Below are positions 15,412 to 23,753 of a stretch of 64,000 nt of DNA, one piece after another. The notes below the pieces were generated by a model, which worked only from the letters and a program-made list of their open reading frames with translations, had not been told where the DNA came from and made no database searches. Source of the DNA: Dyadobacter beijingensis DSM 21582 (lineage in GTDB: Bacteria > Bacteroidota > Bacteroidia > Cytophagales > Spirosomataceae); assembly GCF_000382205.1 (NCBI RefSeq), contig NZ_KB907789.1, positions 248,001-312,000 on the forward strand, given 5' to 3'. How positions within the stretch are numbered: position 1 is the first letter of the stretch; the number at the start of each line of letters is the position of its first letter. A program made the position numbers and the translations under genes.

Positions 15412-16683
15412 ATGATTTCCTCTGCCAGGGCTGAAATAATCACGATCGGTGACGAGATCCTTTTTGGTCAGATCATCGATACGAACACCCAATGGATTGG
15501 TACCCAACTCACTGATATAGGGGTCCGTCCGGCGAGGAAAACGTCCGTAGGCGACAACAAACAGGACATTCTCGATGCCTTCACCCAGGCCAGCAAGCGC
15601 GTGAACGTCGTGATCGTGACGGGCGGGCTCGGGCCCACGCGTGACGATATTACGAAACACACTTTCTGCGAATACTTCGGTACCGAGCTGGAAATCAATC
15701 AGGACGCGCTGGCGCTTATCACCGAATTTTTCGCGAAACGCGGCCGCGCCATGACCGAGCTGAACATCCAGCAGGCGGCTCTTCCCAAAAATTGTACCTA
15801 CATCCCGAACCTATGGGGCACGGCGCCCGGCATGTGGTTCGAACAGGATGAGGTGATTTATGTTTCGCTGCCCGGCGTGCCTTATGAAATGAAAAACCTG
15901 ATGGAGTTCGAAATACTGCCGCGGCTTAAAGCCCGGTTTTCGACACATATCATCCAGCATAAATCCATCCGTACCATTGGCATCGGCGAGTCGTTTCTGG
16001 CTGAAAAAATCGCTGCCTGGGAAGATGCATTGCCGGAACATATCAAACTGGCCTATCTGCCTCATTTCGGCCAGGTAAGGCTACGGCTGACCGGCACCGG
16101 CACGGACCAGGCGCTTTTAGAAAAAGAACTGAATGAGCAGGTCACATTGGTGCTGCCGCTCATCGGGGAGCATGTTTTCGGCTACGACTCGGATGAACTG
16201 GAAACGGTCATCGGCTCGTTGTTAATGCAAAACAATGCAACCGTAGGCACTGCCGAGAGCTGTACGGGAGGCTATGTAGCCAACCAGATCACGAGCATTC
16301 CGGGCTCCTCGCGGTATTATGAAGGCTCTGTGGTGAGTTACAGCAATGCGATCAAAACGAGCGTATTAGGCGTGTCGCCCGAAACGCTGGAAACTTACGG
16401 GGCCGTAAGCGAGCAAACCGCCCGTGAAATGGCGGAAGGTGCCCGCCGCGTGCTGAATACGACATTCGCCATTTCCACCACCGGCATCGCCGGGCCCGAT
16501 GGCGGTACGCCGGAAAAGCCCGTAGGCACGGTGTGGATCGCCTGCGCTACGCCCGAGGAGACATTTACCCAATTGCTTACATTAAGGAACAACAGAAAAA
16601 TCAATATAGAACTTACCTGCTCCTACGCCCTTAACCTGCTGAGAAAAACCATTTTAAAAACATCACTCGCAGTAAAAGGCTGA
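15412..16683 (+). CDS. cinA: CinA family nicotinamide mononucleotide deamidase-related protein
   Basis: A 423-residue full-length CinA. The N-terminal molybdopterin-binding-like domain (COG1058, pyrophosphatase) shows IITIGDEILFGQIIDTN and VTGGLGPTRDDIT; the C-terminal PncC-type NMN amidohydrolase domain shows GTAESCTGGYVANQI, VVSYSNAIK, GAVSEQTAREMA and TTGIAGPDGGTPEKPVGTVW. Together they recycle pyridine nucleotides; a link to DNA uptake exists only in some bacteria. It starts a plus-strand run leading to the E2 gene 63 bases downstream. Confidence 0.92.
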   Translation: MISSARAEIITIGDEILFGQIIDTNTQWIGTQLTDIGVRPARKTSVGDNKQDILDAFTQASKRVNVVIVTGGLGPTRDDITKHTFCEYFGTELEINQDALALITEFFAKRGRAMTELNIQQAALPKNCTYIPNLWGTAPGMWFEQDEVIYVSLPGVPYEMKNLMEFEILPRLKARFSTHIIQHKSIRTIGIGESFLAEKIAAWEDALPEHIKLAYLPHFGQVRLRLTGTGTDQALLEKELNEQVTLVLPLIGEHVFGYDSDELETVIGSLLMQNNATVGTAESCTGGYVANQITSIPGSSRYYEGSVVSYSNAIKTSVLGVSPETLETYGAVSEQTAREMAEGARRVLNTTFAISTTGIAGPDGGTPEKPVGTVWIACATPEETFTQLLTLRNNRKINIELTCSYALNLLRKTILKTSLAVKG

Positions 16684-16746
16684 GCCGGGAACAGAATCAA
16701 CGGGTAACGGAAGCTTGTTTTCCTTACCTTCGAAAAAACACCATTT

Positions 16747-18048
16747 ATGAAAATAGTTGAAATGGTTATGCCTCCGATGGGGGAAAGCATCATGGAATGC
16801 ACTGTACTTCACCTGCTTGCAGAAGAAGGCAGCAAGGTGCAGATCGATGACTCCATCCTGGAAGTTGCCACCGATAAAGTCGATACCGAAGTCCCCTGCG
16901 CTTACGAAGGAACGCTGACCAAATGGCTCGTAAAAGTCGACGACGTAGTGCCGATCGGCAGCGCCGTGGCGCAGATCGAAGTGGCCGACGACGTGGTGGC
17001 CCTTGAAGCCGAAACACCGCCGCTCGTGGCAGTGGAGGCAGAGGTAGCCGAATCCGTTGCAGCCCTTGAAAAAGATTTTCAGACGGCCGTGAGCAGAATG
17101 CCAGAGCCGGCCTACGAATATGCACCGGCCAATGCGGCCGTCAACTCGTTTTACTCGCCGCTCGTGCTCAGCATTGCGCGTCAAGAGCAGATTCCCGTCG
17201 AAGAGCTGAAAGTGATTAAAGGAAGCGGCATCGAAAACCGGGTGACGAAGGACGACATTCTCACATATGTAGAACACCGGCGGAAAAAAGGACCGGCCGT
17301 CGCCCCGGCAGCTGTTCCCGCGACGTCGCTGAACGGCAGCAACGAGATCATCGAAATGGACCGTATGCGGAAGATGATTTCGCAGCGGATGGTGGATTCG
17401 AAACGGATCTCGGCGCACGTGACCTCGTTCATTGAAACGGATATGACGCCTGTTGTGAACTGGCGCGAACACGTGAAAGCGGAATACCGCAAGAAAACCG
17501 GCGACAGCATTACGTTCACCCCCATCCTGATCGAAGCCGTAGCGAAGGCCATCAAGGACTACCCGCTGATCAACATTTCCGTGGAGGGCGACAAGATCAT
17601 TAAAAAGAAAGACATCAATATAGGAATGGCGGTAGCATTGCCGGACGGTAACCTGATCGTGCCGGTCATTCACAATGCCGACCGCTACGATCTGCCCGGC
17701 CTGGCGCGCAAGGTAAACGACCTCGCCAAACGTGCGCGTGAAAACCGATTGAAAGCCGATGATCTCGCTGGCGGCACGTACACTGTTTCCAACATCGGTG
17801 CATTTGCCAACCTCATGGGCACGCCCATTATCGTGCAGCCGCAAGTGGCCATTATGGCATTCGGGGCGATCAAAAAGAAACCGGCGGTGATCGAAACACC
17901 GCAGGGCGACCTGCTCGGTATCCGCAGCATGATGTTCGTATCGCATTCGTACGACCACCGGGTGGTAGACGGCTCGCTGGGCGGGCTGTTCCTGAAACGC
18001 GTGAACGATTACCTCGAAAACTTCGACACTCACCGAACCATTATCTGA
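16747..18048 (+). CDS. 2-oxo acid dehydrogenase E2 component (dihydrolipoamide acyltransferase)
   Basis: A 433-residue E2 subunit. The lipoyl domain (1-78) carries the lipoylated lysine Lys44 in EVATDKVDTEVP; a peripheral-subunit-binding domain is at ~135-180 (SPLVLSIARQEQIPVEEL...GIENRVTKDDIL); the catalytic domain covers ~200-433 with SHSYDHRVVDGSLGG near the end. The VATDKVDTEVP form and the lack of adjacent E1 suggest the branched-chain type, but pyruvate or 2-oxoglutarate complexes cannot be excluded. Its TGA overlaps the ATG of the next gene. Confidence 0.9.
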   Translation: MKIVEMVMPPMGESIMECTVLHLLAEEGSKVQIDDSILEVATDKVDTEVPCAYEGTLTKWLVKVDDVVPIGSAVAQIEVADDVVALEAETPPLVAVEAEVAESVAALEKDFQTAVSRMPEPAYEYAPANAAVNSFYSPLVLSIARQEQIPVEELKVIKGSGIENRVTKDDILTYVEHRRKKGPAVAPAAVPATSLNGSNEIIEMDRMRKMISQRMVDSKRISAHVTSFIETDMTPVVNWREHVKAEYRKKTGDSITFTPILIEAVAKAIKDYPLINISVEGDKIIKKKDINIGMAVALPDGNLIVPVIHNADRYDLPGLARKVNDLAKRARENRLKADDLAGGTYTVSNIGAFANLMGTPIIVQPQVAIMAFGAIKKKPAVIETPQGDLLGIRSMMFVSHSYDHRVVDGSLGGLFLKRVNDYLENFDTHRTII

Positions 18049-18581
18049 TGCTGAGACTAACCCTGGACATGGACGATGTGCTGGCGAATACCCATGAAAA
18101 GCTCGTCGAAATTGTCCTCGCCGACTTTTCGACCACATTGAACCGCGAGGATTTCCAGCAAAAGGGACTGAGGGAACTACTGCACCCGAAGCAGCTCTCC
18201 AAGCTGCACAAAATCATGGATTCACCGGGGTTCTTCGCGGATATTGCCGTGAAAGAAGGGGCCATCGAAACCGTGCACAAGCTTTCCAGATATTATGAGC
18301 TGTTTGTCGCAACGGCTTGCATGGAATTTCCCAACTCATTCCGTGACAAGTTCGACTGGTTGAAAAAGCATTTTCCGTTTATCCCGTGGACGAATGTAGT
18401 TTTCTGCGGGTATAAAAGCATCATCCAGTCGGATTACCTGATCGACGACCACGTCAGGAACCTGGTCGCATTCCAGGGTAAAGGCATTCTTTTTTCAGCC
18501 CCGCACAACCTGCGCGAGACCGCCTACAAGCGCGTATCCAGCTGGAAAGAAGTGTCGGAACTATTTTTGCACAGCATATGA
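18048..18581 (+). CDS. 5'(3')-deoxyribonucleotidase, NT5C type (HAD family)
   Basis: A 177-residue HAD phosphatase of the 5' nucleotidase, deoxy (pyrimidine), cytosolic type C family, which dephosphorylates deoxynucleoside monophosphates. The nucleophile motif is LDMDDVLANTH at the N-terminus; later motifs are VATACMEFPNSFRDK (Thr) and SDYLIDDHVRNL (acidic motif). It overlaps the E2 stop by one base (TGATG) and the regulator start by four (ATGA), so the E2-nucleotidase-regulator-kinase genes form one transcript, although their functions do not obviously match. Confidence 0.85.
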   Translation: MLRLTLDMDDVLANTHEKLVEIVLADFSTTLNREDFQQKGLRELLHPKQLSKLHKIMDSPGFFADIAVKEGAIETVHKLSRYYELFVATACMEFPNSFRDKFDWLKKHFPFIPWTNVVFCGYKSIIQSDYLIDDHVRNLVAFQGKGILFSAPHNLRETAYKRVSSWKEVSELFLHSI

Positions 18582-19255
18582 AACTGTTACTGATCGAGGA
18601 CGAACCGAAAACATTGCAATCCATCCGCCAGGGACTGGAAGAGAATGGATATGAAGTGGATATTGCGTACGACGGACTGATCGGCAAGCAGCTGGCGCGT
18701 AGCAATGTGTACCAATTGATTATCAGCGACATCATCATTCCGGGCATCAATGGTATCGAACTCTGCCGGGAAATCCGCAGCTGGGGCGACGAAACGCCGA
18801 TACTAATGCTCACCGCCTTAGGCACGACCGACGATAAAGTGACGGGCCTCGACGCCGGTGCCGACGATTACCTCGTCAAACCATTTGAATTCAAAGAGCT
18901 TCTCGCACGCGTACGCGCGCTCACGAAGCGCGGCTCCACAGTTTCGCACACGGCGCAGGTATTGAAATTTGCCGACCTGGAAGTTTCGCTGGATGCCAAA
19001 ACCGTCTATCGTTCGGGAAACAAGATTAATCTGACGGCGCGGGAGTTCAATCTGCTCGTGTACCTGATCCGCAACCAGGGACGGGTTATTTCAAAAGTCG
19101 AGATTGCCGAGCAGGTTTGGGACATCGGTTTCGACACGGGTACCAATGTCATTGAAGTATATGTAAATTACCTGCGTAAAAAGATCGACAAAGATTATCC
19201 GGTCAAGCTCATTCACACGCAATTCGGAATGGGTTATGTGCTTAAAGTAGAATAG
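18578..19255 (+). CDS. response regulator transcription factor, OmpR/PhoB type
   Basis: A 225-residue response regulator: receiver domain (1-115) with acidic pocket IEDEP, phospho-acceptor Asp51 in IISDIIIPG, Thr in MLTAL and Lys in LVKPFEF; winged-helix DNA-binding domain (~125-225) with LTAREFNLLVYLIRNQGRVISK and TNVIEVYVNYLRKKID. It is followed after 3 bases by its histidine kinase. Closest in layout to CusR/QseB-like regulators of metal or envelope stress, but the signal is unknown. Confidence 0.93.
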   Translation: MKLLLIEDEPKTLQSIRQGLEENGYEVDIAYDGLIGKQLARSNVYQLIISDIIIPGINGIELCREIRSWGDETPILMLTALGTTDDKVTGLDAGADDYLVKPFEFKELLARVRALTKRGSTVSHTAQVLKFADLEVSLDAKTVYRSGNKINLTAREFNLLVYLIRNQGRVISKVEIAEQVWDIGFDTGTNVIEVYVNYLRKKIDKDYPVKLIHTQFGMGYVLKVE

Positions 19256-19258
19256 GTT

Positions 19259-20641
19259 ATGCAAATCCGCACCCGACTTACGGTTCAGTTCTCCCTGCTG
19301 GTAAGCGGTATTTTGCTGATCACCTTCCTGGCCGTCTACTTTTTTACCTATTATAATGTAACGGAGGATTTTTACGACCGGCTGCGCTCGAAAGCGAAGT
19401 CGCAGGCCGAACTGTTGCTGAAAGTGCAGGTACCGCTCATCAATGCGGAGGTATTGAAAGCATTGGACGAAACCAACCGTGACCTCATTTACGACGAAAA
19501 CATTTTCATTTTCGACGAGAAGAACCGCCTCATTTACAGCAACTCCACTACCCCGCAGCTTAAAGCGCTCCACGTGTCGAACTTCTGGCTGGACGAGATC
19601 CGCAAAGCCGGCCAGATCCGCTACGACGATGGGGATTACAAAGTGGTCGGTTTATACTACAAATACCCTTTTAACAAAGCCGTCGTCATGCTCGGCGCGA
19701 AGGATTTGTACGGGCAGGCGAACCTTTCCAACCTGAAAACGCTCCTGACCGTGCTCTACCTGATCGTGACATTTGTCGTCGCGATTGTGGGCTGGATATT
19801 CTCCAAACGTGCATTAAGGCCCATTTCGAAAGTCATGAACGCGGTGGAAGGCATTTTGCCCCAAAAGCTGGATACGCGACTGAATGTGCCGAACCAGAAG
19901 GACGAGATCGGGCGGCTTACCGTTACATTCAACAAGCTGCTCGACCGGATTGAAACGGCTTTTCAAATGCAGAAAATTTTCGTCGCCAACGTGTCGCACG
20001 AGCTGAAAAACCCGCTGACGAAGATCAAATCGCAACTCGAAGTGAGTATGCTCAAAGAGAGGAACGCGTACGAATACCAGATGACCATCCGTTCGGTGCT
20101 GGAAGACATTCAGGAACTGGGCCAGCTTTCCAATACACTGCTGGAACTCGCCAAAGTGAGCGAAGACCAGCGCGACCTGCTTACAGAGCTCGTTCGCGTG
20201 GACGACCTCCTGCTCGACTGCCGTATGAACCTCGCCCAAGCCAACCCGGCTTACAACATTCAGCTGAACTTCGACGAACTGCCCGAAGACGACACGTGGC
20301 TGGAAATTACCGGTAACTCCACGCTGCTGAAAACGGCATTTCTGAACCTGATGGACAATGCCTGCAAATTCTCCGACGACAATTCGGTGAACGTTTGCCT
20401 GCATCCCTCGCGCGGGCAGCTGGGCCTGAGTTTTTCGGATAATGGGAAGGGCATTCCCGAGAAGGACAAGAGCCTCGTTTTCCAGCCGTTTTACCGGAGC
20501 GACAATACGGCGAACATCAAGGGGTACGGCATCGGCCTGTCGCTCGTGGAGCGGATCGTGAAGCTGCATAACGGCAGTATCAGCATTCAATCCAACGTAC
20601 CGAAAGGGACTACTTTCCGGATAACTTTTTTGCGCCTTTAA
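19259..20641 (+). CDS. sensor histidine kinase with HAMP domain
   Basis: A 460-residue membrane kinase, partner of the regulator just upstream. Two membrane segments (about 11-30 and 160-180) enclose a ~130-residue periplasmic sensor; HAMP follows at ~180-235; the phospho-acceptor His is in FVANVSHELKNPLTKIKSQL; the ATPase domain has NLMDNACKFSDD (N box), SDNGKGIPEKD (G1) and KGYGIGLSLVERIV (G2). The signal is unknown. Its gene is followed by a strong hairpin terminator. Confidence 0.93.
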   Translation: MQIRTRLTVQFSLLVSGILLITFLAVYFFTYYNVTEDFYDRLRSKAKSQAELLLKVQVPLINAEVLKALDETNRDLIYDENIFIFDEKNRLIYSNSTTPQLKALHVSNFWLDEIRKAGQIRYDDGDYKVVGLYYKYPFNKAVVMLGAKDLYGQANLSNLKTLLTVLYLIVTFVVAIVGWIFSKRALRPISKVMNAVEGILPQKLDTRLNVPNQKDEIGRLTVTFNKLLDRIETAFQMQKIFVANVSHELKNPLTKIKSQLEVSMLKERNAYEYQMTIRSVLEDIQELGQLSNTLLELAKVSEDQRDLLTELVRVDDLLLDCRMNLAQANPAYNIQLNFDELPEDDTWLEITGNSTLLKTAFLNLMDNACKFSDDNSVNVCLHPSRGQLGLSFSDNGKGIPEKDKSLVFQPFYRSDNTANIKGYGIGLSLVERIVKLHNGSISIQSNVPKGTTFRITFLRL

Positions 20642-20769
20642 GCAAATTCTAACTTTTTATTAACGCCTTTCTAAGTATTGTTGATCTTATTTGTATTGTC
20701 GACAGGGCGAGACTACTTCGCTAGCCGGCAAATACAAAGGATTTCATTTTTTGTGGTGTTAATAAGCAG

Positions 20770-20804
20770 ATTGGCAGGCGTCTCTCACGTCTGCCAATTT
20801 TTTT
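20770..20804 (+). terminator. intrinsic terminator after the two-component operon
   Basis: ATTGGCAGGCGT (20770-20781) pairs with ACGTCTGCCAAT (20787-20798) with one G-U wobble and a 5-base loop, followed by a run of T to 20804. Confidence 0.85.
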
Positions 20805-20864
20805 GTCATTTGTGGTCAAATGTAGTCAGGTATGGTCATTGGTAGTCAGGTGTGGTCACGTGTG
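20805..20864. repeat. six-unit 10-bp GTCA array
   Basis: Units GTCATTTGTG, GTCAAATGTA, GTCAGGTATG, GTCATTGGTA, GTCAGGTGTG and GTCACGTGTG follow each other with no spacing at 20805, 20815, 20825, 20835, 20845 and 20855. GTCA is invariant and positions 7-9 are T or G rich. The array begins right after the terminator T-run. Confidence 0.85.
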
Positions 20865-20929
20865 TTGATTGATATAAAAAAGAGAGGAGAAACTGGACAG
20901 CTGACCAAATTCTCCTCCCATTCTATCAA

Positions 20930-20979
20930 TGACAATACCTGACAACTCATGACGCCACCCGACGACAAACGATCAGAAC
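20930..20979. repeat. 10-bp TGAC array, inverted partner of the 20805 array
   Basis: Units begin at 20930, 20940, 20950, 20960 and 20970 (TGAC, TGAC, TGAC, CGAC, CGAT), decaying to the right. They are in the opposite orientation to the 20805-20864 array, so the two form an inverted pair around a central 8-bp stem. The array ends 9 bases before the desaturase stop. Confidence 0.75.
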
Positions 20980-20987
20980 ATCATGCA

Positions 20988-21734
20988 CTAGTGCTTCTTT
21001 CGGATCTCGATGATCTTCAACCTGCTCAGCAGCTTGATCACCGGGTAAGTCGGGTCGATTTCGAACCACTTGGAGCCGAAGTTGATGGAGTTCGGGCGTT
21101 TGTGGTGGTTATTCTGGAACAATTCGCCCATCATCAGGAAATCGAAAATCAGGGAGTTTTTGGATTTGTCGTCGTTGTCGAAATTCTGGTAACCATACTT
21201 GTGTCCGCTCCAATTGACGATCGCGCCGTGGATCGGGCCCATCAGGAAGTGGATCGGCAGCAGGAAGAAGAATGCCCAGTGCATGTCCAGGTAAATGTAG
21301 GCCAGCACGTAAAACGACAGGTACAACAATCCCCAGCCTACGCGCGAGATCCAGGAATCACCCAGTTTCTCGATCAGTCTCCATTCCGGGTAGTTACGTT
21401 CAAAGCGGTTTTCGATAGCGCGTTTGCGGTTCAAAACGGCATTATAAATATTCTTGGTTTCCCACATCATCGTGAAGACGTTTTTGGTATGATGCGGAGA
21501 ATGCGGGTCTTTATCGGTGTCGCTGAATGCGTGGTGCATGCGGTGCAGGATCGCATACGCACGTGGGCTCAGGTAGGAAGATCCTTGTGACAAATAGGTA
21601 AGCAAATAGAAGAACCGTTCCCAAGGCTTGCTCATAATGAACATTTTATGAGCGGAGTAGCGGTGCAGGAAAAAGGTTTGACAGAATAGTGACAAATACC
21701 AATGTACAACAAATACAATCAGGACTATATACAT
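20988..21734 (-). CDS. acyl-CoA/acyl-lipid fatty acid desaturase
   Basis: A 248-residue membrane di-iron desaturase from the ATG at 21734; a TTG at 21773 would add 13 residues. The three histidine boxes are HRYSAH, HRMHHAFSDT and NNHHKRP, with a further NWSGHKYGYQNF. Four to five hydrophobic segments fit the delta-9 type fold that inserts a double bond in acyl chains at the membrane. It is shorter than typical (~300) at the N-terminus. It probably adjusts membrane fluidity. Confidence 0.85.
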   Translation of the reverse strand: MYIVLIVFVVHWYLSLFCQTFFLHRYSAHKMFIMSKPWERFFYLLTYLSQGSSYLSPRAYAILHRMHHAFSDTDKDPHSPHHTKNVFTMMWETKNIYNAVLNRKRAIENRFERNYPEWRLIEKLGDSWISRVGWGLLYLSFYVLAYIYLDMHWAFFFLLPIHFLMGPIHGAIVNWSGHKYGYQNFDNDDKSKNSLIFDFLMMGELFQNNHHKRPNSINFGSKWFEIDPTYPVIKLLSRLKIIEIRKKH

Positions 21735-21864
21735 GGAACGGCGGAAAATTTTAATATGCTGAACTTTGTACAAAAGTAAGTGCCAAAGGTTAGAAAACCG
21801 AAATTTCCAAAACTAAATTTGGAATAAAACGATAACCCTTACAACCGGCACCTATCCTGCGGAT

Positions 21865-22524
21865 TTACTGGATCATGAACGCGTAGCTTAGCAGATTGGC
21901 GCCCATTTGCAGCGCTTTCCGGCGCATTTCCTCGGGGTCGTTGTACACGCTCTGGTCCTCCCAGCCATTACCCAGGTCGGTTTCGTAGCTGTAATAGCAA
22001 ATAAGCCGGCCCTGCCAGATCAGTCCGAAGCCTTGCGGCTGTTTGCCGTCGTGCTCGTGTACTTTCGGGAGGCCATCGGGGAAGTTATATTTGATACGGT
22101 AAATCTGATGGTCGTACGGCAATTCCACGAACGATAATTCGGGAAACACCTTCTTCATTTCACGGCGGATAAACTGGTCGAGGCCGTAATTGTCATCGAC
22201 ATGCAAAAACCCGCCCGATAGCAGGTAATTGCGCAGGTTCAGCGCTTCGGCATCGGAAAACACCACATTGCCGTGGCCGGTCATGTGTACGAACGGGTAC
22301 GAGAAAATATCGGGGCTACCCACTTCCACCACGTCCTCGGCCGGGTTAATATTCATTTTCAGCTCCGTATTGCAGAATTTGATCAGGTTCGGAAGCGATG
22401 TTTTATTCGCATACCAGTCCCCGCCGCCGCCATATTTCAACTTGGCGATTTTCAACGAAGATTGCCCGAACGAGGAAGCCACGGTGGAGAGCAGGAGGAT
22501 CAGAAGGACGAGGCGGGTTTTCAT
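21865..22524 (-). CDS. DUF4159 domain-containing exported protein
   Basis: A 219-residue protein with a signal peptide ending SSFGQ. The DUF4159 pattern is clear: AKLKYGGGGDWYANKTSLPNL, PFVHMTGHGNVVFSDAE, LLSGGFLHVDDNYG, EHDGKQPQGFGLIWQGRL and CYYSYETDLGNGWED. The GHG and HVDD parts resemble a type-1 glutamine-amidotransferase-like fold without a catalytic Cys. The family often sits near MoxR/DUF58 genes, none of which are here. Its upstream region carries short phased repeats. Confidence 0.88.
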   Translation of the reverse strand: MKTRLVLLILLLSTVASSFGQSSLKIAKLKYGGGGDWYANKTSLPNLIKFCNTELKMNINPAEDVVEVGSPDIFSYPFVHMTGHGNVVFSDAEALNLRNYLLSGGFLHVDDNYGLDQFIRREMKKVFPELSFVELPYDHQIYRIKYNFPDGLPKVHEHDGKQPQGFGLIWQGRLICYYSYETDLGNGWEDQSVYNDPEEMRRKALQMGANLLSYAFMIQ

Positions 22525-22529
22525 AAATT

Positions 22530-22598
22530 TTGAACGACTGAATGTTGAATGACCGAATGAAGAAGTCAGGTTTAGTCAAGGATTGTCAGGTATTGTTT
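22530..22598. repeat. mixed 7-bp and 10-bp unit repeat
   Basis: Just upstream of the DUF4159 gene are near-heptamers (TTGAACGA 22530, CTGAATG 22538, TTGAATG 22545, ACCGAATG 22552) followed by decamers GTCAGGTTTA (22565), GTCAAGGATT (22575) and GTCAGGTATT (22585). The decamers match those at 20805. Confidence 0.6.
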
Positions 22599-22651
22599 AA
22601 CTATTGCGGGCAACTTCATAACCACTTCTGACTCACTGACTATTTACCCTG

Positions 22652-23359
22652 TTACAAAATCTGCGCCAAATTCACCGCGTGGCACCCCGCTACGGCCGCT
22701 GTTTCGGTCCGTAACCGCGTCGGCCCGAGCGAAACCGTCTGGAAACCGTTTTCCAAAGCGAACTCCACTTCTTTCGGACTGAAATCGCCTTCGGGCCCAA
22801 TCAGCAGCGTGGTGTCGGCACCTGCCTTTATTTTGCTAACAACGTGCTCCACCGTATTTTGTTCCGGCACGTAGGCGATCAGACGGACCTCGTCGCCTAC
22901 ATTTTTAATAAACGGCTCGTATTTGTTATTTACTGTAATTACAGGCATATAATATTGCTGCGACTGCTTCATGGCGGCGGCGGCAATACGGTTCAGGCGG
23001 GTCAGGTTCACGACGCGGTTCAGGGTTTCGGGGTTGGTGTGCTCCGTCACGACGAAATCGATGCGCTCTACGCCAATTTCCGTCATTTTTTCCACCATCC
23101 ACTCATTGCGCTCGGCCTTCCGCGTGGGCGCGATAGCCATATGCACGGCGAAGCCGCGCCTGCCGACCGTCGTCGTCTCGATCACCTCGTACCCTACCCT
23201 GCGGCCCTGGATATTCAGCCGGCATTTTTGCAGCAGTCCTTTGCCGTCGGTAACGTGGATCATGTCGCCGGAACCAAGCCGCAACACCTTCGAACTATGC
23301 CTTGCTTCCTCCTCGTCGAGTTCAAAAACGTGAGGGTCAGGCTGGTAAAACAAATGCAT
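22652..23359 (-). CDS. rsmE: 16S rRNA (uracil(1498)-N(3))-methyltransferase
   Basis: A 235-residue RsmE from the ATG at 23359 (an upstream TTG adds five residues). RsmE is a SPOUT methyltransferase that methylates U1498 in 16S rRNA. The N-terminal PUA-like part has FELDEEEARHSSKVLRL; the SPOUT knot has LLIGPEGDFSPKEVEFA and SLGPTRLRTETAAVAGCHAV; VEKMTEIGVERIDFV is also typical. Upstream is the long glnA promoter region on the other strand. Confidence 0.93.
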   Translation of the reverse strand: MHLFYQPDPHVFELDEEEARHSSKVLRLGSGDMIHVTDGKGLLQKCRLNIQGRRVGYEVIETTTVGRRGFAVHMAIAPTRKAERNEWMVEKMTEIGVERIDFVVTEHTNPETLNRVVNLTRLNRIAAAAMKQSQQYYMPVITVNNKYEPFIKNVGDEVRLIAYVPEQNTVEHVVSKIKAGADTTLLIGPEGDFSPKEVEFALENGFQTVSLGPTRLRTETAAVAGCHAVNLAQIL

Positions 23360-23753
23360 TTTTCCAATATTCAACTAATGTAACAAAATGCCCCGGGGGC
23401 GATCAAAAATATACAAAATATCGGCAAAGCCACAAAATTTACGATCCCCGCAGAATTCTATCCGGCACAAGTAACCGCGATCGTCATTTTTTGGACATTA
23501 AGACTATTTTTTAGATTCAAAGGCATATTTTACACCTATTTTCAGCATTTTAGCAGAAATTTTCCGCCAAACCCCGGTTTTTACATCCCGCCCGTTTTAT
23601 TGGAATAGTACATTTTTTACTGACAATACTACCACGAACGCAATATTATTTTGCGGAAGGTTAATTTTTCCTAACATTTATTTTTTGTAAATACATTTTT
23701 GCATTAATATTGTGCCGTTATAATTATTCGTCACCACTTTATCTAGTACTATT
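23360..23753. other. 394-base divergent region between rsmE and glnA
   Basis: A/T-rich, especially from 23490 onward. It contains a good Bacteroidota-type promoter for the glutamine synthetase gene. No gene and no obvious NtrC or TnrA-like operator was recognised; its length suggests that glnA is regulated. Confidence 0.55.
23684..23712 (+). promoter_or_regulatory. Bacteroidota-type promoter of glnA
   Basis: TTTG (23684-23687) and TAATATTG (23705-23712, one mismatch to TAnnTTTG) are separated by 17 bases. Transcription would start near 23719, giving a ~35-base leader before the ATG at 23754. Confidence 0.6.

Larger units (their letters stand above)
20642..20987. other. 346-base convergent intergenic region with terminator and decamer arrays
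   Basis: Between the kinase gene and the desaturase gene are, in order: an imperfect stem (TTTGTATT at 20690-20697 with AATACAAA at 20731-20738), a U-run terminator, a GTCA decamer array, a GAGGAGAA / TTCTCCTC stem (20884-20891 and 20910-20917), and a TGAC decamer array. No gene was seen. Confidence 0.7.

Noticed and set aside
16663..18138. A 491-codon minus-strand frame opposite the E2 gene
   Set aside because: It mirrors the E2 gene and ends of its neighbours, with His/Arg-rich composition typical of antisense frames in GC-rich genes.
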